64,000 bases of DNA from contig OW051497.1 in NCBI GenBank assembly GCA_932521035.1, positions 1,736,001-1,800,000 on the forward strand. Direction: 5' to 3'. Under the pieces are notes generated by a model. It was not told the DNA's origin. It saw only the letters and a program-made list of their open reading frames with translations, and ran no database searches. Both the position numbers and the translations under genes were made by a program. Shown one piece after another: positions 23,090-34,330 of the stretch. This DNA comes from Oscheius dolichura. Taxonomy: Eukaryota; Nematoda; Chromadorea; Rhabditida; Rhabditidae. Position 1 is the first letter of the stretch; each line of letters opens with the position of its first letter.

Positions 23090-24091
23090 TCAAGAGTTCG
23101 ACGTTCCCGGTCTGTTCTTATCCCAGACGACTCGGGTGAAGGTGGTGAGGCCCTCGTACTCTGAAAAGTATTCTTCTTTTCATGATAAGAACCAATTGGG
23201 TTTGGTAAAATAATATATCACCGCTCAGTACCGCTGGTTCGACCCGTCGAAATTTCTAGCGGCAAGTACACAGCCCAAAAGGAACCCAAAGGTCAAATGG
23301 CCAACGTTCTTCCTCACCGCACCCAAAAACTCACCAAATGCTCGCCGCGCTCGAATAATTCAACCTTGCTTATTTTTTAAATTTCTATCTTGTTCAGACA
23401 TCTATGGCGGGCAAGCTGGTATAGGTTATATTCCATAAGAATAAGAAATTGCTGAGTTATCGAGAGAAACGCTATGTTCACCTCAAAAACTCTATTTTCG
23501 GTTATATCTCAGCAATTTCTTATTCTTATGGAATATAACCTATATCAGATTGTCCGCCATAAAATTCTGAACAACGTAGGCATAAACAAAATAAGCAAGG
23601 TTGAATTATTCGAGCGCGGCGAGCATTTGGTGAGTTTTTGGGTGCGGTGAGGGAGAACGTTGGCCAGGTCAAATTGTGTATCAGCGAGCATGAGAGAGTA
23701 CCATATTTGCATTATGAAAGCCCAAAAGATGTGCGGCGATGCGTAATAATGACTACCAGAATCGTAATTATGATTCACTCTCCCCATTCCCGTTTAGTCT
23801 CCCTCAAACTCACGGTGCCTGGTCAGGGTCACACAGAAGCGACCATAAGTTCCTGTAAGGGCATCGTAGCGAACTAAGACGTAAGGGAATAGCGTCTGTC
23901 GCACGCCAGCTGCCTAAAAACGAGAATCCATTTTGTATGTAGGATAAGCTACCGTTGTCTGGGTTCCAATGTTCTGGACTGTGGCCTTTGCTTCTCCAGA
24001 CGGCCCAGCATCTTTCTAAAGATTGTTACACTCAGAACGGAACTATTGCTACTGATTCAGGCTCAGCCGGCCTCTCCTTCTTGTGCTCCAT
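23090..24091 (-). CDS. Unrecognised 90-aa protein
   Basis: Four exons in phase: 24091-24053, 24015-23953, 23913-23814, 23160-23090. The N-terminus is charged (MEHKKERPAEPES) and disordered in character. The C-terminal half LFPYVLVRYDALTGTYGRF through TTFTRVVWDKNRPGTSNS looks like a compact beta-rich fold. There is no signal peptide or membrane span. The last intron (23161-23813) is about 15 times the usual length because it holds a 381-base palindrome. No family is recognised. Confidence 0.65.
23291..23671. mobile_element. Long palindrome / fold-back element
   Basis: Left arm about 23291-23460 and right arm about 23500-23671 are inverted copies at high identity. Shared blocks include GGTCAA..GGCCAACGTTCT, CCTCACCGCACCCAAAAACT, GAATAATTCAACCTTGC and ATAGGTTATATTCCATAAGA. 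The loop is only a few tens of bases. It lies wholly inside an intron and would fold into one long hairpin in the pre-mRNA. No coding capacity is seen. Confidence 0.85.
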
Positions 24092-26150
24092 TACGCAAAA
24101 TCCCTTCTTTTTCACTGTTGTCCTGCCTGGAAACGAAAACTAAGAGAGTTTTACGGTGAACAAGCGCAGGTTGAGGAAAAGACTTGGTAACAAGTCACCG
24201 AACCGGGTTAAATTTGAATAACAACGGTCGAAAAGGGAAAAATAAGCTTGCGGTGCATTTTCGGGCACGTTAGGTCAACGCTTTGGATGACAAATGGAAA
24301 AATACGAAGGGGAAAATATATCGCCTAAAGAATGTGATCCCGGTGCATTGGATGAAGTCAATGGGAAAAGCGATGAGAAACTGTGACCGAATGCAATCAA
24401 CCAGCCGGGTGACATCCGAGTAAACAACCTCCGGGGTTCCCTACTGGGGCGACCGTTTCACGGGTGACTCCCGGGTAAATGGTCACTGTGAGTACCCGAG
24501 TATAGAGATCCCACTAACACACGCCCAGGAAAGCGCGAACTTTTAGAAAGATCCAAAGAGGGGATTTTAGGAAGATATAGGTGGAGGAAAACGATGGTAA
24601 ACAAACGCAGTGGGTCGCATGTTGTTGCTCAGGCATTTCCGCGAGAGAAGAAACAAGGAAAGTGAAATTCTGGTATGAAGAATAAGACATTTTACTATTT
24701 TTTTCAGGCCTAGTCAATTTCTAGCAGAAATGAATGGAGTATGGGAAATTATAGCGGAGGAAAATGCAAAATCATGTGGTTTCTCAAAAAGAAAACGGTC
24801 ATAAGCATGCCGTGTAAATCTTAAATCTGTCAATGCATACCAGGAATTGAATGAGGATCGGAGAGAATAGAATAGGAGAGTAAGAATTCGAACAGCTTTT
24901 GATGGCTGCCAAAGGAGCTGATAGACTAGAAAGACGGTTGCGCTGGAAATAATCACCAGCCGGTGTCTAGCGGGAGTCAGACAAGGCGGGAAAGTATGCG
25001 TGCCCTAGTCCAGCTCCATAGCATTGTCAAAATGAGCACGGTATGAAAAGAACAAAAGGCATATAGAGTTCAACCAAACAGCAAATGGAGAGAAACGACT
25101 TTCCCGGTCCCAAAAGCAAACATCTGTGTCGCCAGGGGTCGTTATTTTCAGAGGGTGGCAGGGATTATGATGGGCAGACAAAGAGGGGCGCAATGGGCAG
25201 CGACAAGGCGGTGGGCCACTCGATTTACAGCTGGACCACTTTCGTTTATGAGTGCTAGATCTGTTTGCTGATTCGCTCTTTGGTTGACTTGCTGTGATGA
25301 ATAAATTGGTTGGATTTGATGGGACAAAAGAAAGTAGGAGAAGTAAAAGAAGAGTGGATGGCCAACACTGACCGTCGATGGCTGGACATCGATTTTCCCA
25401 CGAGCAACGATCGGACAGGCAATGGCGGGGGCTATAAAGAAGGGAAGCTTGGTGTGGAGGGCCATTTTTGTCCGGGGCGAGGACGTGTGCCTTCTTGCAA
25501 ACTGTTATTACGAGTGAACGGATACGGCAAAGAAGGTTTATCAAAAGGAGTAAAACGGAGGCCGAGAAAAGAGTGGCGAGAGACAGTAGTTTGAGTCGCA
25601 ATTTTGCGACGCTTCGAAAACGTCCCTCTGGGCTCTCTTTTCTCTTCTGCCTCCTTTTTGAAACAGTCTCTCGTTGTTTAAAGTACAGCAAAAACAGTCT
25701 TTTGAAACCCGTCCTCTTGGTTGACGGGGTCTATTCGACAAAGCAGGGGACTGTAAATGACCACCGCGGGCGACCCTCCCCCTCAAAATCATTGATTTTT
25801 GTCGGTCGTTGAATCTGCTGACCCTATTTTGTATTCACATCTCATCCCGGGTTTCCGTTTTTTCTCTCCGCTGCCGGCAACTCTGGCAACGGCACCGCAG
25901 CATCCTTCAAAATTGATTTCTGTAGTAAATAGAAAAGGAACGGCTTTGTAATGGAATGCAAAACAGGGCTATCGGTGTTTTTTTTTTGCGTGATCGAAAG
26001 CGGCAGCTTTTCCCACCATATGAGCTGGAAAACAGCCCAACAAAGACCTGGTCTTCTCTTTTTGGACAATTTCCACTTCTTTTGGTCAAATTATACAGTA
26101 GAGAGCAATCGAAAATAAGAGAATTGGCATTACCGATCAAACAAAATTGA
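24092..26150. other. Large region without a supported gene; long open frame on the minus strand
   Basis: The minus strand carries a 228-codon ATG frame (25691-25005; starts MLYFKQRETVSKRRQKRKES, leucine- and serine-rich) and an overlapping 105-codon frame (25465-25148; starts MALHTKLPFFIAPAIACPIV, secretion-like). Both frames cannot be real over the same bases, and neither shows clear exon structure or a family. A GTCAGT...CACAG pair in the 105-codon frame would remove about 81 bases in phase. I leave both unannotated as genes. Confidence 0.4.
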
Positions 26151-26635
26151 ATGACCAGATGGTTTCAAAGTTTAGTATGCTCCATTCTCTTCTTGTTCCC
26201 AACAATAGCTGCCTTTTCTGGCACTGGCACTCCGACTCGAGCATTCCGTGTGGTGTTGATGATCGTAGTTATCTCCTTTTTTCAGCCTCGCCCCGTTTTT
26301 GTGCAAATGGACCCTGAGAAAGCTATGAAGCCTTTGACGGAATGGGAAGAAGCCGACAAGAGGCAATTCGAGGCGATCCAGAAGAATCTCACGGATCGAG
26401 TGGAAACAATGTTGACCATCGTGGAGAAACTCAGGTAGATTGGAATCCCTTGCCCCAAATACTGACAATTTTTAGGGATAACAAGTTGCCGGAGCGAAAA
26501 ACCAAAGAACTTATCAAGAAGCTGGAAGAACACAAGAACATCAGCAAGAACCTGGAAGATAAGCGGCTCCGCCTGGTGGGAAAATATGCCTTGAAGTGGG
26601 GAGTGAAGGAGCAAGGAGGTAGCAAAGACAAGTGA
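26151..26635 (+). CDS. Small helical protein (95 aa, or longer with a hydrophobic N-terminus)
   Basis: Exon 1 ends at 26434 and exon 2 is 26476-26635, with a 41-base intron in phase. From the ATG at 26307 the protein is MDPEKAMKPLTEWEEADKRQ and onward, 95 aa and almost entirely amphipathic helix with many Lys/Glu. The frame is open upstream to an ATG at 26151 that would add a signal-like stretch (SLVCSILFLFPTIAAF). However, a good acceptor (CTCCTTTTTTCAG) ends at 26285, so the upstream part may be intron or 5' leader. AATAAA lies near 26758. No family is recognised. Confidence 0.6.
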
Positions 26636-27433
26636 CCCTTCTTTATAATGGTTTCGTTCACTGTACTGTATACTTTGACATTTTTGATATGGTTAATTTA
26701 AAATGTATTTCACCACGTAATTTGTCTCGATTACAGTTAATCCTGGTGCGAATTGTGTAATAAACTAAGACAGGCTGTCTGTATGACTGTCGTTTGTATA
26801 GTTCCGACCGTCAAAAAAGTATGAGAGAAGCGGGTGTAATTCGAACCTTCCCCTCAACTTGTGGATGAGCAGAACAAGATTTCTGCGTGTACTGCTCTCT
26901 AAAATAGTTCTTCCAATGGAAACTAAAAGTCAAAAAGGACAACCGATAATGTAGCTAGTAGTCTGTACCTCAGGTAGTCCCTCACTTCATATTTCCGAGA
27001 GCCTTCTTTATCGAAATTGTGGAAGTAATTCGGTTCACCCTTCGCACCGTCTTATAACGAGATTGTTAGACTCTCCATACACTTGATGGTATCTTTATAT
27101 CTGTTAAAAACAGAAAATACAGGGAGATCACAGAATTGAATGTTCCGAATAAAGATCGCATGGGAAAAAGGGCACATAATTAATTTTTGTTGCGTGATAC
27201 AAGGGGGAGATATTACGTTCGCTCCAGGAAAAGGGAAGATCTAACTACTTTGACACTACCGACCGTTTCGACTTTTCTAACGAGTCGAATTTTCCATCAT
27301 TTGAACCTAGACTGCATCCTCTTTTGTAGTCACCCTCCCTCAGCAAACAACTACAACTTCTCTTTATTAAACTGCGGTCTGGCTCTTTCTTCCACGTCAA
27401 TCGGCCTCTCCCTGCAGCTGCTGCCGTCCAACA
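26636..27433. other. Intergenic, with a tRNA-like relic
   Basis: At about 26826-26900 the minus strand carries GGTTCGAATTACACCC, a B-box-like sequence, about 55 bases after GAGAGCAGTACACGCAG. The acceptor halves pair weakly (GAGA...TCTC), so a working tRNA is unlikely. The rest shows no gene. Confidence 0.35.
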
Positions 27434-27655
27434 ATGCCCTGTGGTATTGCTATTTGTCAAGAAGTACAGTAGCCTTTCCCAGGAAATCATGTGATCTGTA
27501 GAAAGCAAATCCGGGGCCTCCATGCTGTCAATGGCCACTACCGTCGTCACTGTCATGCAGAAGCTAAGAAATATCGAGACGTGTGCCTCTTCTGGATCAG
27601 CATCTGCCTTCTCGTCGTGTTCATAGTACTCCTCGTTCTCATTTTCTTCATCTAA
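27434..27655 (+). CDS. Tail-anchored small membrane protein (60 aa)
   Basis: Exon 1 is 27434-27443 (MPCG), exon 2 is 27483-27655. The intron is 39 bases, typical here, and the phase fits. The N-terminal part is Cys/His/Arg-rich (ICRKQIRGLHAVNGHYRRHC). The last ~25 residues are a continuous membrane span (CLFWISICLLVVFIVLLVLI) that ends FFI at the stop, so the protein would be tail-anchored with a cytosolic basic head. A poly(A) signal follows closely (near 27664). No family is recognised. Confidence 0.6.
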
Positions 27656-28198
27656 ATTTCAAATGAATAAATCATCGTTGGCAATCAATAGAAAAAGGGG
27701 GCATGACGGCGGGGAACAAAACAGTGTCGACTGCCTCTAGCTCGCTTCAATCGCCCCTATTGGTCGATCAGTCGCTGCCATCAGTGGAGAGATGTCCGTT
27801 TCGTCTGTTAACGCTGTTCGTATTCGTAAGTTCTTAATCTCTGGAGTTACTATTGGGTCAAATTGAGTGGGTATTAATCATTAAGTCAGCTTTTGTATCC
27901 ATAATCTCATTCCGTTGCCAATTTTGTCTTCTCTGACGTATCACGCCTCTGCGATGGACTGAAATACCTACCCAGAGGTCACAAAAGCTGTTTTGAACCC
28001 AGAAGAGCAATAATGAAGACATGAGGCTTTGTACATGAATAATCTATCGATCGACTCCCGTTTTTGAAACAGTCCCACTGGTAAAGCATCTCTAAGTTGC
28101 TCAAAAAGGGCAGCGTTCATTTCCCCCCGGCTACACATTTCTCACTTCCCTGATGATTCACAAGAACACGTGTCGAAATATTGATTTACTTTTTAGTT
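27656..28198. other. No supported gene
   Basis: I see no splice-consistent coding sequence. The stretch separates two small same-strand genes. Confidence 0.45.
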
Positions 28199-28348
28199 AT
28201 GGATCAAGGAAAAAAGAAGAAATCGTCCATTCTGGGGGCAATCGCTTATAAGCTCTTCTCTGGCATGGTCTGGCTCATCGAACAGATGAAGGAGTTCGAG
28301 GTTGCTCCGGAATTCCCACACAGATATACTGCTTATCCGATGGATTGA
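28199..28348 (+). CDS. Possible 49-aa microprotein
   Basis: The frame is MDQGKKKKSSILGAIAYKLF, then an amphipathic helix SGMVWLIEQMKEFEVAPEF, then HRYTAYPMD. It begins two bases after a good acceptor (TTTACTTTTTAG), so the ATG may open the coding part of a spliced or trans-spliced mRNA. A basic start followed by an amphipathic helix suggests membrane association, as an inference only. Confidence 0.4.
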   Translation: MDQGKKKKSSILGAIAYKLFSGMVWLIEQMKEFEVAPEFPHRYTAYPMD

Positions 28349-28690
28349 ATTGTAAACAGGAAATGAACTTGTTGCCTTACTGTTCCTTGTTTTGGCACAC
28401 CTTTCCTTTTGCTCATCGTCATCATCTGCCTGGCCTCTCCTTGTCCGACTGTCCAAGATGATCAATGGTTCACTCATCCCTGTTGTAACTCATCTCGGTT
28501 TCTATTATCGCCAGCTATTTTTTGTTTCTATTTTCATCCGACTGTCCCTCTCAGGGGTGAGTCAAGACGGCAAGGACAAGAGGCTGTCTGTCGCTGATAC
28601 ATCCCATCGTCTCCGTGTCCCCCCTTCTTTTCGACATTACATATTGAAATTTAGGTTATTTGTGGCTGAAATCGTTCCCAGCCTTCAAAT

Positions 28691-29068
28691 ATGGTTCGAG
28701 GTCTGGCCCGTAAGTTTAAACTCTCTTCGTTCCTAACAAACAAAGCTTTAGGAACGAGGAAACTCAAAAAACAGATGAAAGAGCGCAAGAAGAAGGACTA
28801 CTGGATGGGCAAATCAGAGGAAGACGACGTTTCTCCTCCTCCAGTCGCCGTTGCTTACCTTGCTTCCATGCTTCCTCTATCCCCTCGTGCTGCTCCTCCG
28901 CGTCCCGCTGGCCCTCGTCTTCTTAAACGTGTGCATGTCTACCTGGCGGCCCTGATCCTCACGATTCCATACCTCATTCTCAGAGGTCCAAGGTGCCCTG
29001 GTTGGTTTTGTTTCTTATATTTTTGCTTAAAGGAGCTCTCAGGGACCTTTTGCGCGCGAAGTCCCTGA
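28691..29068 (+). CDS. Small basic protein with C-terminal membrane span (111 aa) ending inside a MITE
   Basis: Exon 1 is 28691-28709, exon 2 is 28752-29068; the intron is 42 bases and in phase. After MVRGLARTRKLKKQMKERKK comes an acidic patch (SEEDDV), a Pro/Ala-rich linker and a C-terminal membrane span (VHVYLAALILTIPYLILR). The last ~17 codons and the stop (29066-29068) fall inside the perfect hairpin at 29020-29087, so the present C-terminus was supplied by a mobile element. The product is not recognised. Confidence 0.55.
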   Translation: MVRGLARKFKLSSFLTNKALGTRKLKKQMKERKKKDYWMGKSEEDDVSPPPVAVAYLASMLPLSPRAAPPRPAGPRLLKRVHVYLAALILTIPYLILRGPRCPGWFCFLYFCLKELSGTFCARSP

Positions 29069-29087
29069 GAGCTCCTTTAAGCAAAAA
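29020..29087. mobile_element. Perfect 27-bp hairpin, MITE family end
   Basis: 29020-29046 is the exact complement of 29061-29087, with a 14-base loop containing GCGCGC. The arm contains TTAAAGGAGCTCTCAGGGAC, matching the ends of the TTTAAAGGAAC family. A further end of this family (inverted) lies at about 29183-29198. Confidence 0.85.
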
Positions 29088-29098
29088 TAAAGCAATTA

Positions 29099-32000
29099 AA
29101 ATAATAGAGAAAAATTGAATCGCTGGTGCATTCAAATGTGCGCCAAGGGCGCTGGACGGCGCGCACGCCCAAAGTCCTTAAGGGTTCCTTTAAAGCTGTC
29201 GATGGGCAGACATCCTGGACCTGCCAATAAGCAAAGCACCGTTGCCATCCCCAGTGTGGGCATTACAGAAAAATATTTGCACAGAAAAATTTTCAGAAGC
29301 AATTATGAAGGCCGGGTTATGCGACGATGCCCAATACCCTATCCCAGGTGAGGGATATAAATCCGGAATGTCTGATGTCAACACCGTGAGTCCTTCCAAA
29401 TCAGTGGACGACTTTATCATTTCAGTTCTATACACCGCCGTTTGAGCAGAGATACTATCCATATTTCGTGCGTTAATCCTTCTCCCTGATATGATCTAGA
29501 ATATGTGTTCTTCTACCAGTTTTTGTGCTTTTAAGAAAGAGTAAACGTTTGACTGCAAACGTTTCGACTGTCTGTCCTGTCAAAAAAGACCGCCTCCTTC
29601 CCACAAACAGGTAGTCCGAGAGTGAGGTGGAGTCAGCCGGTAGCGCCGTTCGCGCACAAGAGATCAAATAGTCCGATAGTCATCTGGGCCGCCTACAGAG
29701 AGGAACGGTCTTAAATCGTCGCCTTGCCACCCTCAGTCAGGGGGAAACCAAGCAATAGACATGGTTTGATGAATTGGTGGCAGTCTCCATGAGATCAAGC
29801 CAATTCCAGTAGGTTCAAGCTGTGAATCATCTCTGTTTTCCGATACATATTTGCGGCTATGATAAACAGGAATTTGCTAGAAAATTTAAATTTGATTTGG
29901 TAGAATCAACCAAAAGGGAACGCTGGAGGTGCGGCTCCTGTGCCTTTAGAATGCGAAAAATGTTTGACAACAAGATCTTCGTTCAATTATTTCAATCTAA
30001 CTTGAGTAAACTTCATAATAATGTGTATTTTTATTTTAACCTCCTCTAAAAGAAAAACGAAAAAGGAAATCGTGAGTAAACCTGTCAGGCGGGGGGCAAA
30101 TAACCACTGGATCATCGGTGTCATTCCAAGCCGGCAGGCTATCCATATTTCGGTGAAAATATTTCGCTGTGGAGGAAGTGCTTTGCTAAACGAAGACAAT
30201 TGGTGAAACAATAGAATGAAAAGCTCACAGTTTGAAGAAGTTGATCCTTCGTGCCTAGTAGCCCACAGGACCCATTGGTTCCCAACCAATATCATCTTTT
30301 TTGTGTCTAGCAACCCATCTATCAGCTATGGCTCCTCTTCTTATTCCATCGTTCCTAAGAAAAACGTTTCTAAATACAGAAAGGATAAAATATGCCTACC
30401 TTTAGCTACTCTAGATTGCCGCTGTCCGTTTTCACTATTATCGGGGGCCCACTAAATGGGTAAATTTGCTTCTCTTGTCACTATCTCCTTCTAACAAAAC
30501 TAATCATCTAAAACTCCTTATTGAACAGTATAAAATAACTAAGACTGACCTGTTTGTGTTTTAATCAGGGAGTAAATCCGATCTCCGCCACATTGGAATC
30601 CAGAAACTCTCCCAAAGTACATAATCTTCAAAGTATTTCGATTTTTCACCGATAAATTCTGAGGAAATTATAAACCAACCGTGACTTAGTGACGTTACCG
30701 GCTATAAAATGCGCCATCTTCAGAAGAAGTAAATTTCATTCGAAGGTAGACTATGAAGAAAGTGCGAAGAAACTAACAAAATATGCAATTTTGTTTCTAA
30801 AATTTCTATGGAGAAAATTCAAAAGATAGGAAAGGAAAAATTAGGCGTACCTTCAGCTCATCTAAGTTTTTATCCTCCATTTTCACTTTTACAAGGTCTA
30901 CTCCATGTGTAACTTCACACAGTTCCCATTATTTCTTCGAAATACAAGCTTTTGACCCTAAATTTTCTTATCAAAAAGTAGAAAATAACTCTGGCTGACC
31001 TGTTCGTGCCTTACGACATTAAATCATGATTCCTCGGACACCTTGGAAGCCAGAATCTTGCCTAAAATGAATAAACCTCAACGTAACTCGATTTCCCACC
31101 GATAAATTTTAACGAAATTATAAACCAACCTCGGTAATGCTGCTGGCTATAAAACGGCCAATGTTCAGACTAGAAGAATCCTGTTTGCATGTAGAATATA
31201 AAGAAAAGAAGAAGCAGAAGAACGACGCTCCGTGTTTAGAAAACAAGCGATACACAAGCCGCTTACCGTGTCTCAAATTGTGACTTCGAATTAAAATTAC
31301 AAATATTTTTTAAGAAATTCAGGCAAAAGAGGACAAGAAATGCTAAAGAATTAGGCGAAAGTTTTTGACTGTTCGCGTCAATTTACACCTGCTTCAAGGG
31401 CTCAAAAGTGGGAGCCGGGAAAACAGACGCTGGACTGCTGCAATCGGAGGAAACCGAGGAATAGGTAAAGGAACCAAGGAGTATTCCAATGGAAGTGTGA
31501 AGAGGGATGTTCTTTGGACGTTTTGCATTGGAACATTTCCGCATTATTACCGAGAAGGACTCCTAATGGAATGAAGAAGAATAAAAGAATAAAATAAGAC
31601 TACCTCAAGGTGAGATAAAAATAGAGAAATTCAATAAATCCGTTTCGATCAGCGCAGGAAATCATCAGAAATGCAAGGGACGGAAGTCAATCTTTTAGAA
31701 GATTCGACAGTTGCACTGTGATGAATCTTCATCGTGCCTAAACTGGATAAAAAAGAGACGGTGATAAAATCAAAAGGTAGAAAAGGTAAGATTCGTGTAG
31801 CAAAAGAAAACTGGCATTATTTAAAATGGCTTTATTGAGAAAATTACAGGCGATGATACTCTTGGGCTTGGTAATATTTTGATTAGTTTGAATGAAGTCA
31901 TTCAAATCTCTTCTATCCACATGTAGCTTTTTTGGTTTACACTGGAACTTTCGTTGTGGGAAAATGTATGAAATCCAACCTTTGTGATTACTTGTTCCAA

Positions 32001-32973
32001 ATTTATAGAATCCAGAAGAGGAAATCTAGTCCTCCATTTCCTTCGAACAGATTGTTATTGGAATTGGTATATTAGATAACTGAAACCAAGATAAATTAAA
32101 TAAAGAAAAGAGAAAAGAGGCTCACCACTTTTCCATTTTACTCCATAGGTTGCCCAATAAAATAATAATAATCTTCTTCTCCTTCTTTTAAAGTAAACGA
32201 TGATGGATTTATGCCATCCTGAAACATATTTTTGCAAAGAATATAAGCCCGTCGAGTAATGAAGTGCAGAAATAGATAGAGAAAGTTTTAAAGTAAATGC
32301 TCAAGGAAGAAAGTATAAAATTGGATTAAAACACGCGTCTTTAAAGAATTTTCGAAGACACGCGTTTAGCGCCAAGCTTTCTTTTCTTCTAACTCCTTTA
32401 TTTTTCGACCAAATTCAAAAATTTCAAGTTTAATAGGCGTAACTCGGCAAGCCTGAAGTTTGATCAATACAAAGCTTTCAATGAAAATCCGAAATAAACG
32501 AGAAATCCCGAAAAAGGGTCTTTTCAGAGAGAAATCAACTCTGAGTCTAATTTTTAAAAAAACTGATGCCCTCAAATTTCATTTTTAAGATTATTATATA
32601 TGTAAAACATGATGTAGAATCGTTTAAAGATGGCTTTGAGCTGAACTATATATCTAATTTTCGAGAAAAATGCATTTTAGTGAGCTGCGACGGTCAGAAA
32701 TCGACTTTTCGGCGATTTTCAGTGGCTATGATCTATTGCAAAGTTGTAGATCACAACCTTTCATGAAGTTCAAAAAAAGAGAGGGCCGGTATTTCGCAAT
32801 CTTTTGTTTTGGGACCAGAAAATTTGGGAAAATGGTCACCGTCCCATGGCAATTTCGTATAATACGTTTGAAGGAAAACAAATTTTCCTAAGTCATGGAT
32901 CTGCTCGAATCTTATAGAAAATTGGTCTTAACCTCACTCCTTTCTTCATATATGCATTCAATTTTAGCAACAG
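29099..32973. other. AT-rich gene-poor region with candidate exons
   Basis: Candidate + strand exons at 29223-29350 and 29289-29445 (for example MKAGLCDDAQYPIP) have usable splice sites but no unique model. Around 30280-30330 on the minus strand, an acceptor TTCTTAG precedes NDGIRRGAIADRWVARHKKD, which looks coding and may belong to the decayed repeated gene listed for 30380-31200. From 31200 to 32900 I see no supported gene. A short hairpin AAACGTTTGACTGCAAACGTTT lies near 29540. Confidence 0.4.
30380..31200 (-). pseudogene. Two diverged tandem copies of a minus-strand gene segment
   Basis: About 30380-30750 and about 30833-31190 are diverged direct copies (about 455-bp period). Read on the minus strand, both keep exon-like features: a conserved donor (GCTAAAG/GTAGGC and GCTGAAG/GTACGC), and an acceptor that is TTTCCTCAG in the first copy but TTTCGTTAA in the second, so it is lost there. 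Peptide similarity is visible (FIGEKSKYFEDY against FIGGKSSYVEVY). The VKTDSGNLE frame in one copy has a stop where the other has VKMEDKNLDELK. Both copies appear partly decayed. Confidence 0.45.
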
Positions 32974-33363
32974 ATGAGTCCGCTCGCTCCCTCCAGCCCC
33001 ACTGATCCTGACGAGTCGGACACCCTTCGAATAATTGAAGAGGGCCTCCAAGCGGAACTTCTCCGTCTCACAGAGGAGAACGCAGCTTTGGAAGCTGCTA
33101 TCCAAGGTCGCCTTGAGCAGCTGAGGTCCGCCGACGAGAATACTGAGAGACTTCTGCAGGAGCGTCTCTCCCTCAATGCTCAGCTGACGGCAGCCCAGGA
33201 GCACGTGCAGGAATTGGAAAATCAATTTCTTTCCCTGATTGGGGCAATCGGAGGTATTTGGAAGATCAAATTTGATGAAAACACTGAACTTTTAGCAAAC
33301 ACCAATGGAGGCAGCTCCGCCCACGAGGAAGCAGATGAAGATCATCCTGGGCCGTCCAAGTGA
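32974..33363 (+). CDS. Leucine-rich coiled-coil protein (129 or 115 aa)
   Basis: A continuous frame from ATG 32974 to TGA at 33363 opens after a good acceptor (TTCAATTTTAG). Residues about 19-85 form a coiled coil with regular leucines (LRIIEEGLQAELLRLTEENA, RLLQERLSLNAQLTAAQEHV). An acidic Pro-ending tail follows. Bases about 33254-33295 begin GTATTTGG and end AACTTTTAG, exactly 42 bases: removing them keeps the frame and gives 115 aa, leaving them gives 129 aa. Both forms are possible. An upstream coding exon is also possible. No family is recognised. Confidence 0.6.
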   Translation: MSPLAPSSPTDPDESDTLRIIEEGLQAELLRLTEENAALEAAIQGRLEQLRSADENTERLLQERLSLNAQLTAAQEHVQELENQFLSLIGAIGGIWKIKFDENTELLANTNGGSSAHEEADEDHPGPSK

Positions 33364-34330
33364 GAAGACTCGCACCTGTCTGTAAAATCAAAGTTGACTT
33401 CTTGTTATTTTCATTTCAATGAAACTCTACCGGTTACAAATATGTTGTGAAAGTTTGAAATTCAATCGGAAGAAATAGACAGCAATGAGGTGAAGAGGCT
33501 ACTGGGGAAGGGAGGAAGGAAGGATCAGCTGATGTTATCGCTGTTCGATGCCTTTCTTTTTCTCTCATTTCGGTAAGAAAAATAGAGCTCTGGATTCCTA
33601 TTGATCTTGTTATCATCGAATGATATTCTGAGCCAGAGTGCGGAAGAGCGCGCTGCAAGCTGCTTACAAAGAAGGGGGCGAGATTGAATTGAGTTCAATG
33701 GAAATTGCGGTGGCTCAAGGGGGTAGTGCCGTTCCCTAAACCCTACCGCGACAGCCATGCTCTGTATAACTGGGTACGTGATAAATGGTGAGAAAACAGT
33801 AAGGGCGTATACAACGGATAGAAAGCATTGTGAAATGGGGTATCAATCAAGTGTATAGGAGAGCAAACTCTCGTCACCCCGCGAGTGGTCGGCCCCCTTT
33901 TCTCTGCCACCAAAACAGCCAACCGCGGTTGCTACCCACTTTCGCTGGCTTCAACTTGCAACAGAATAACGAGCCTCAAGCTGGATAGAAGAACCGTGAG
34001 GCCGTGCTCTCTACTGGATTCCAAATTTTAACAGGAGAACTTCTTTCAAGAGGAGCAGCGACAACATCAGTGGATATGGATACGGACTCACTCTCCCCGT
34101 CGATTTGGCCACCTGGGTGAGTACCGGCCAGTCACCTCGCCATCCCGCCATAGCAGTTCAAGAACTAGTGCCAGCAACAAGGGACAAGAGGTTTTCCTAA
34201 TGTGGAATGTGCCGACCATGGAAATAAAGTTTAACGTTTTAAATTTTAAAGTCGGGAGGACATACGTATTCTTTATTTGTCAGTATTTCAATACCTACAC
34301 ATCCAATAGCTTACGAAGATTGCTTGAGTA
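33364..34330. other. Repeat-bearing intergenic region
   Basis: About 33880-34200 is a diverged inverted copy of about 50540-50905. Shared blocks include CAACCGCGGTTGCT, CCGTGAGGCCGT, CTCTACTGGATT and GGCCACCTGGG. Neither copy shows coding potential. The remainder shows short frames only. Confidence 0.5.

Noticed and set aside
25005-25691. 228-codon minus-strand frame, the longest uninterrupted frame outside the clear genes
   Set aside because: Leucine/serine-rich composition, no domain, no exon structure, and a competing overlapping frame. I judged it probable chance or repeat-derived.
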